A DNA stretch of 5,664 nt from Bacteroidaceae bacterium (GTDB lineage Bacteria > Bacteroidota > Bacteroidia > Bacteroidales > Bacteroidaceae), in the NCBI GenBank assembly GCA_017557475.1, contig JAFYYO010000194.1:1-5664 (forward strand), in the 5' to 3' direction. The notes beneath the pieces were generated by a model that saw only the letters and a list, made by a program, of their open reading frames with translations, made no database searches and was not told the origin of the DNA. Positions 4,855 to 5,664 of this stretch are shown here, in pieces (position 1 is the stretch's first letter; the number at the start of each line of letters is the position of its first letter). Position numbers and translations under genes: made by a program.

Positions 4855-5664
4855 TCACTTAATCAAGACCTTGCGTCCGTTCACGATGTTGATGCCTTTC
4901 TGCATCTTGTCGAGACGCTGACCGGCGATGTTGTAGATTGCAGCTCCTTCTTCCGTCTCTTCGATGGAAGAAACTCCTGTCACATCGTCGAACTTATATG
5001 AAGACGGACCGGAAGTGGTTCTGATGAAGGCCTTGTGTGCAGGAAGCGTTGACTGGTTGAACAGGTAGAAGCCAAGCCCATCTTTTGAACCAAGCACATA
5101 ATACTTGTAGCTGCTGTTTTTGGAAGTGTTTGCATCCACGCCTTCCAGAACGTTGTTGCTGTAGTCGGCGGTGCTGGTTTCGGTTGTTGTTGCCATTGCG
5201 ATGGTCTTGCCGCTGTTCGCTTTCAGGATGACGCCTTGGCCTGCATTGATGATGCGGTCCTCAATCTCTGTGGCGGTCAGTTTCGAGCCATTGAGTGCAA
5301 CCTTGAAGACAGATACATCGACTGGAACTTTTACATTCTCTGTGCCGTTGTAATAGGTGGTCAGGTTTGAGCCGGTCAGTCTTTCGGTAGCAACTTGCGG
5401 GAGCAGGTCGCTTTGGAAGGTGGCGCGAACATTTCCATAGTAGTCTTCTTCTGTGTCCCATTTTGCTTTGTAGCCATCGGCATCGAAGACGTGGCAGATG
5501 GTCGCTTTGTCGGGCATGAAGTCATCATAGCCATCAATCCATTGTTCTATTGTTTCGGGCTCGGCATAGAGATAAATATCAGTTATATTATAGCAGCCAA
5601 AAAACGCATCAAAACCGATATAGGTGACGCCGCTACCGATGGTGACAGAGGTCAAATCAGAACA
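4855..5664 (-). CDS. BspA-type leucine-rich-repeat surface protein, C-terminal part (N-terminus beyond right edge)
   Basis: The frame is open to the right edge; 269 residues are visible and there is no true start in the window (the TTG at 5655 lies inside a repeat). The first 33 residues, from CSDLTSVTIGSGVTYIG to the FFGCYNITDIYLYA strand, are one BspA/LRR_5 repeat, in which a Cys closes each turn. Such repeats mediate adhesion or ligand binding on secreted proteins. A beta-rich module follows, with VDVSVFKVALNGSKLTATEI and GQGVILKANSGKTI, then YYVLGSKDGLGFYLFN and LPAHKAFI. The end (AAIYNIAGQRLDKMQKGINI, then a short strand to VLIK) is a C-terminal module common in exported Prevotella and Bacteroides proteins, resembling type IX secretion sorting domains. 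The gene is followed by its own terminator and looks functionally unrelated to the ribosomal operon. Confidence 0.88.
   Translation of the reverse strand, partial: CSDLTSVTIGSGVTYIGFDAFFGCYNITDIYLYAEPETIEQWIDGYDDFMPDKATICHVFDADGYKAKWDTEEDYYGNVRATFQSDLLPQVATERLTGSNLTTYYNGTENVKVPVDVSVFKVALNGSKLTATEIEDRIINAGQGVILKANSGKTIAMATTTETSTADYSNNVLEGVDANTSKNSSYKYYVLGSKDGLGFYLFNQSTLPAHKAFIRTTSGPSSYKFDDVTGVSSIEETEEGAAIYNIAGQRLDKMQKGINIVNGRKVLIK

Overview
The window is a piece of a Bacteroidota chromosome, most likely from the order Bacteroidales and close to Prevotella. Four things point there: a promoter of the Bacteroidota type (TTTG, 20-nt spacer, TAnnTTTG) ahead of rpsF; several gene starts with no Shine-Dalgarno sequence; a DUF4831 lipoprotein-free secreted protein; and a BspA-type leucine-rich-repeat protein ending in a C-terminal module typical of Prevotella and Bacteroides. 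All recognisable genes are on the minus strand, so transcription runs from right to left.

From right to left. Positions 5664-4855 hold the C-terminal 269 residues of a secreted BspA-like protein, closed by a hairpin terminator at 4826-4802. The non-coding stretch 4854-4589 then holds that terminator, an A-tract, the promoter and a roughly 120-nt leader that can fold extensively. The ribosomal operon follows: rpsF (bS6), rpsR (bS18) and rplI (bL9). rpsR and rplI have near-perfect Shine-Dalgarno sequences, while the other starts seen here do not. bL9 carries an extra acidic Ala/Pro/Glu/Val-rich tail of about 55 residues, built from short repeats. A strong hairpin lies in the 106-bp gap after rplI.

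The second cluster is tightly packed, with gaps of 12, 11 and 4 nt. It holds a membrane-anchored double zinc-ribbon protein with a GTG start, a stand-alone AICAR formyltransferase (the C-terminal half of PurH/ATIC without the IMP cyclohydrolase half, and strongly eukaryote-like), a 68-residue lysine-rich protein of unknown role, and the N-terminal 224 residues of a secreted DUF4831 protein that runs off the left edge. I see no convincing promoter for this cluster. It may depend partly on read-through from the ribosomal operon.

I found no mobile element, CRISPR array, tRNA or rRNA, and no wholly new multi-gene system. The observations best worth a second look are regulatory: Shine-Dalgarno sequences restricted to rpsR and rplI together with a structured rpsF leader. 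bS6 and bS18 are ribosomal proteins that hide the anti-Shine-Dalgarno in Bacteroidota ribosomes.
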